Assembly: GCF_000337775.1 (NCBI RefSeq)
Contig: NZ_AOLQ01000004.1
Location: 186,001 to 250,000, forward strand
Direction: 5' to 3'
Origin: Haloarcula vallismortis ATCC 29715
Lineage (GTDB): Archaea; Halobacteriota; Halobacteria; Halobacteriales; Haloarculaceae
Length of the DNA stretch: 64,000 bases
Every line of letters starts with the position of its first letter. Position 1 is the first letter of the stretch. The position numbers and the translations under genes are program-made. This document shows, piece by piece, positions 61,775-64,000 of the stretch. The notes under the pieces are model-generated. The model had not been told where the DNA came from and made no database searches. It was given only the letters and a program-made list of their open reading frames with translations.

Positions 61775-62029
61775 ATGGACGTCGAGGAATATTCGTGGGT
61801 GAAAGCCAGCGAGTACCGTGAGAATCTTCTGCTCGCGCTCGAGGATAAACCTCGTACGCCGAAAGAGCTGTCAGAGATGACTGACTACTACCTGAGCCAC
61901 GTCAGCAATGTTCTCTCAGATCTGGACGATCACGGCCTCGCAGAATGCATAACACCCGACCGGAAGAAAGGCCGTCTATGGAAAGTGACCGAAAAAGGCG
62001 AAGAAATAATTGAGGACCTGAAACGGTGA
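61775..62029 (+). CDS. Small winged-helix regulator of the restriction-modification locus
   Basis: An 84-residue ArsR-like winged helix. 'TPKELSEMTDYYLSHVSNVLSDLDDHGLAECITPDRKKGRLWKVTEKGEEIIEDL' shows the HTH, wing and terminal helix. The only DNA-binding domain protein between the methyltransferase and glycosylase, it is the natural candidate to bind the 13-bp motif, acting like a restriction-modification controller protein (inference). Its stop overlaps the GTG start of the next gene. Confidence 0.78.
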   Translation: MDVEEYSWVKASEYRENLLLALEDKPRTPKELSEMTDYYLSHVSNVLSDLDDHGLAECITPDRKKGRLWKVTEKGEEIIEDLKR

Positions 62030-62820
62030 CCGAGCAATCATCCCTACCATTTGGAAAGACTGACGTCACCAGCGAAGAACTCAAACAGCTAATTGATACA
62101 GAAGAGGCCATCATACAGGCAAAAAAAGGAGGAGTAAAAGATACAGAGCAGCAGATCAGCGATTTTATCAACTGTATTCCTAACCTCTTGAACTGGCTTG
62201 AAGACCATGGGCGAAGGTATCCGTGGAGGGAAACAGAGGATCCGTGGAAAGTCTACTTAGCTGAGATTCTCCTCCAGCGAACACGAGGAGATGCCGTTGA
62301 GAAAATATACTCGGACGTAATTCAACAGTTTCCGACCCCAGAAGCTCTGAATCAGGCCTCAGAAGAAGAGATTAGGGAAGTCGTTCACTCTCTCGGCTTT
62401 GTGAATCACAGACAGAGAACGCTAGAAGAGGTCGGGAGAATTTTCACCCAAGAGTTCAATGGAGAAATCCCGAACTCCATCGAGGATTTGAAGAAACCAT
62501 GGCGAGTGGGTGACTACTCTGCGAGGGCTACCCAGCTATTTGCAAGGGGAGAACCCATGGCCTTGGTCGATTCCAACTTCGCCAGAGTAATCGGCAGAGT
62601 TCTTGGATATGAAATGCCACAGCAACCTCACAAGAGCGATGACGTGTATGCACTGCTGGATGCGCTCACACCAACTGATTCAGATATTACACGGAGTTTC
62701 AATTTAGCCGTTCTCGATCTCGGAGCTCTCGTATGCACGCCTGACAGCCCAAATTGTGAATCGTGCCCTATTAGCGCTGCCTGCCACTACTACCGGTTAA
62801 CAAGGATGGAGGGCGACTAA
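62026..62820 (+). CDS. HhH-GPD DNA glycosylase, Mig.Mth-like G/T mismatch type
   Basis: A 264-residue glycosylase with GTG start overlapping the winged-helix gene (GTGA). 'HGRRYPWRETEDPWKVYLAEILLQRT' is MutY/Mig-like. Tyr164 ('VGDYSARA') and Asp182 ('LVDSNFARVIGRVLG') match the active residues of the thermophilic archaeal mismatch glycosylase Mig.Mth, not the lysine of endonuclease III. The [4Fe-4S] cysteines are 237, 244, 247 and 253 (C-x6-C-x2-C-x5-C). Such an enzyme repairs T opposite G formed when 5-methylcytosine deaminates, which fits the neighbouring C5 methyltransferase. Confidence 0.85.
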   Translation: MTEQSSLPFGKTDVTSEELKQLIDTEEAIIQAKKGGVKDTEQQISDFINCIPNLLNWLEDHGRRYPWRETEDPWKVYLAEILLQRTRGDAVEKIYSDVIQQFPTPEALNQASEEEIREVVHSLGFVNHRQRTLEEVGRIFTQEFNGEIPNSIEDLKKPWRVGDYSARATQLFARGEPMALVDSNFARVIGRVLGYEMPQQPHKSDDVYALLDALTPTDSDITRSFNLAVLDLGALVCTPDSPNCESCPISAACHYYRLTRMEGD

Positions 62821-62822
62821 AT

Positions 62823-63272
62823 ATGGCATACTTTTGGCTGAATCAGAAAGGAACTGATGGAAGCAACTACCATGATGAGGTCGGAGAGGTCTACCACTAC
62901 AGAGGGAACACGCCTGGAGCAAACCAGCTTTCCGAGGGTGACAAATTCATCTACTACCGTCCCGGTGATTATGTGATATTCGGAGCGGGAGAGATAGATC
63001 ATATTGAGCGAAAAGAACGAGACCTTGACTCTGAATCGGGGGTTGCTGTGGATTACTTCGCGCACATCACCAACTACCAGCCTTTTGAACCGCCGATAAG
63101 GCTCAAAGGTGTGAACGAGAGTGCCTTGAAGAACAAGATCTCCTTCCTCAAGGATAAACCGGGGCTAACGGGAGTTCCACAACATAGCATACACCAGATA
63201 TCCAAAGAGGATTTTAAGGCAATTATTGAGGCAGGAGAGAAAGAGGTCGGCCCAACTGGGGCAAGAGAATAA
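62823..63272 (+). CDS. PUA/EVE-like single-domain protein
   Basis: A 149-residue protein. 'NYHDEVGEVYHYRGNTPGANQLSEGDKFIYYRPGDYVIFGAGEIDHIE' followed by 'YFAHITNYQPFEPPIRL' has the arrangement of EVE/PUA-like domains that sit at the N-terminus of HNH or McrA-type modification-dependent endonucleases. Here no nuclease is fused. It starts 2 bases after the glycosylase stop. Reading of modified cytosine is plausible but not proven. Confidence 0.55.
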   Translation: MAYFWLNQKGTDGSNYHDEVGEVYHYRGNTPGANQLSEGDKFIYYRPGDYVIFGAGEIDHIERKERDLDSESGVAVDYFAHITNYQPFEPPIRLKGVNESALKNKISFLKDKPGLTGVPQHSIHQISKEDFKAIIEAGEKEVGPTGARE

Positions 63273-63296
63273 CCTTCTCGGAGACAATATTGATTT

Positions 63297-63533
63297 ATGG
63301 GGCAATACGATGTCGCCAAGGTGATTCTCGAGTCTGATGGCGGTCTGGAAAAGTCACAACTTATCCGCCAGATAGACCTTTCCAAGAGTGCCGTCGAAGC
63401 GAGTATTCATGACCTCTTGGAGAAAGATTACATCACCGAATCAGAGGACGGGCGACTAATCTGGAATCCAGATATTTCTGAAGAGAAGATAGATAATATC
63501 CGTCCACGTTCGCTTAGTGAGCTGGATTTCTGA
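63297..63533 (+). CDS. Second small winged-helix protein
   Basis: A 78-residue protein with one winged helix: 'DVAKVILESDGGLEKSQLIRQIDLSKSAVEASIHDLLEKDYITESEDGRLIWN'. It is the last plus-strand gene of the restriction-modification stretch, 24 bases after the EVE-like gene. Targets unknown. Confidence 0.7.
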   Translation: MGQYDVAKVILESDGGLEKSQLIRQIDLSKSAVEASIHDLLEKDYITESEDGRLIWNPDISEEKIDNIRPRSLSELDF

Positions 63534-63538
63534 AGGTA

Positions 63539-64000
63539 TTAGTCCTGTGCTGGCTGTTGTTTTAGTTCCTCGAGGATTGCCCATTCAAGCCCGGCAGCGA
63601 GAGATAGTGCAGTGTAGTCGTACCAGAACTCGAAGTCCTGACCTTCGTCGAGGTACTGCATGATGTGGTCGTTAGCTGCGCCGTTGTAGAACTCATCAGT
63701 GTAGGCCTCTTCCAGTTCCTGAAGCTCTTTGAGAATATCGCTGGTCGTGTGTTTCATAAGATAGGACTCATGGGTGAGGCTGTGGACTATATCCTCTACG
63801 GATTTTTCACTGTTTTCGGCTTTCTTCTTTGCGAGCGCAGCGAACTCTTCCACTTTCTCTTCCATCGAGTCCGCGGTCATCACCGGCTCCCATTCGTCGT
63901 TGTACATCGTTGACTCAGTATTGACAGGCCGCCACTTTGTATCTTCGTGTGAACCGCTGAACTGTAGACAGTCAGAACGAGTCCAGTGCGGCTTGGTCTT
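63539..64000 (-). CDS. Unknown protein, probably continuing beyond the window
   Basis: From an ATG at 63907 the frame encodes 122 residues: acidic, helical ('MEEKVEEFAALAKKKAENSEKSVEDIVHSL', 'FEFWYDYTALSLAAGLEWAILEEL'). The same frame stays open and protein-like to the window edge ('KTKPHWTRSDCLQFSG', 'KWRPVNTEST'), so the real start may lie beyond position 64000. No family recognised. Confidence 0.5.
   Translation of the reverse strand, partial: KTKPHWTRSDCLQFSGSHEDTKWRPVNTESTMYNDEWEPVMTADSMEEKVEEFAALAKKKAENSEKSVEDIVHSLTHESYLMKHTTSDILKELQELEEAYTDEFYNGAANDHIMQYLDEGQDFEFWYDYTALSLAAGLEWAILEELKQQPAQD

Larger units (their letters stand above)
52270..64000. mobile_element. Probable integrated element or genomic island (left end in window)
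   Basis: From here to the window end the sequence is visibly AT-richer than the preceding 52 kb. It contains many short genes, starts with a ribbon-helix-helix-like gene and a tyrosine recombinase, and carries methyltransferases and restriction-type nucleases. The right end is outside the window, and the attachment sites are not identified. Confidence 0.65.

Noticed and set aside
62026-62820. Ordinary MutY or endonuclease III
   Set aside because: The MutY C-terminal 8-oxoG domain is absent and the endonuclease III lysine is replaced by Tyr164; Mig-type residues fit better.
56680-63533. BREX, DISARM, Dnd or type I restriction system
   Set aside because: No PglZ, BrxC, DrmA, DndC/D, or HsdR-like helicase is present; the content fits a type II-like system with accessory genes.

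Overview
The window is from a halophilic archaeon, and by overall similarity I would guess a Haloarcula-type genome (inference). The evidence is high GC, acidic proteins, Tat-type lipoprotein signals, leaderless promoters, aIF5A, the membrane-bound archaeal protease LonB, NadM, CobY, a Bat-type regulator and Htr-type transducers. I saw no rRNA, tRNA, CRISPR array or insertion sequence.

Positions 1-52,000 read as ordinary chromosome. From about 3.2 to 15 kb, mostly on the minus strand, lies a late cobalamin assembly and salvage cluster: cbiP, cobalamin adenosyltransferase, cbiZ, cobD-like, cobY, cobS, cbiB and a coupled HAD phosphatase. A ParA-like ATPase pair and a large multi-PAS receiver/histidine kinase sit among them. 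A VapBC pair follows. Next come aIF5A and an agmatinase-like gene, and the deoxyhypusine synthase gene lies 9 kb further on, so three players of the archaeal hypusine pathway are in one window. Between 17 and 32.5 kb are housekeeping and accessory enzymes: amidohydrolase, CheF-like taxis protein, Nif3, SprT-like, AzlCD, GDPD, a catalytically dead alkyltransferase-like protein, the LonB/CPBP operon, NadM and a SAM-hydrolysing enzyme.

At 32.6-35.1 kb an 821-residue lipoprotein combines HExxE-bearing helical repeats with a C-terminal cupredoxin. It is preceded by a TTAGG-N4-CCTAA box, and a second copy of the box plus start region, in front of a gene relic, follows it. From 35.5 to 52 kb come endonuclease III, MFS, aldo/keto reductase, DsbB, a purine phosphoribosyltransferase, a carotenoid desaturase with a divergent Brp/Blh-like gene, an Eis-like acetyltransferase, a CNNM/CorC protein, oleate hydratase, a Bat-type regulator and a CosT-CosB-like transducer/binding-protein pair.

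From about 52.2 kb to the end the sequence is visibly AT-richer, with many short genes. It begins with a ribbon-helix-helix-like protein and a tyrosine recombinase and reads as an integrated element. Its core (56.7-63.5 kb) looks like a restriction-modification or defence module. Two overlapping, homologous nuclease genes carry the K-x3-RER signature of CCGG-type restriction enzymes. With them are a full C5-cytosine methyltransferase, a short phage-type PPC/ENP methyltransferase-like protein, a small winged-helix regulator, a Mig-type T/G mismatch glycosylase, a PUA/EVE-like reader candidate and a separate PD-(D/E)xK protein. A 13-bp motif occurs, in opposite orientation, in the promoter region of the nuclease pair and between the methyltransferase and the winged-helix gene, suggesting joint control. 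I consider this the most interesting part of the window.
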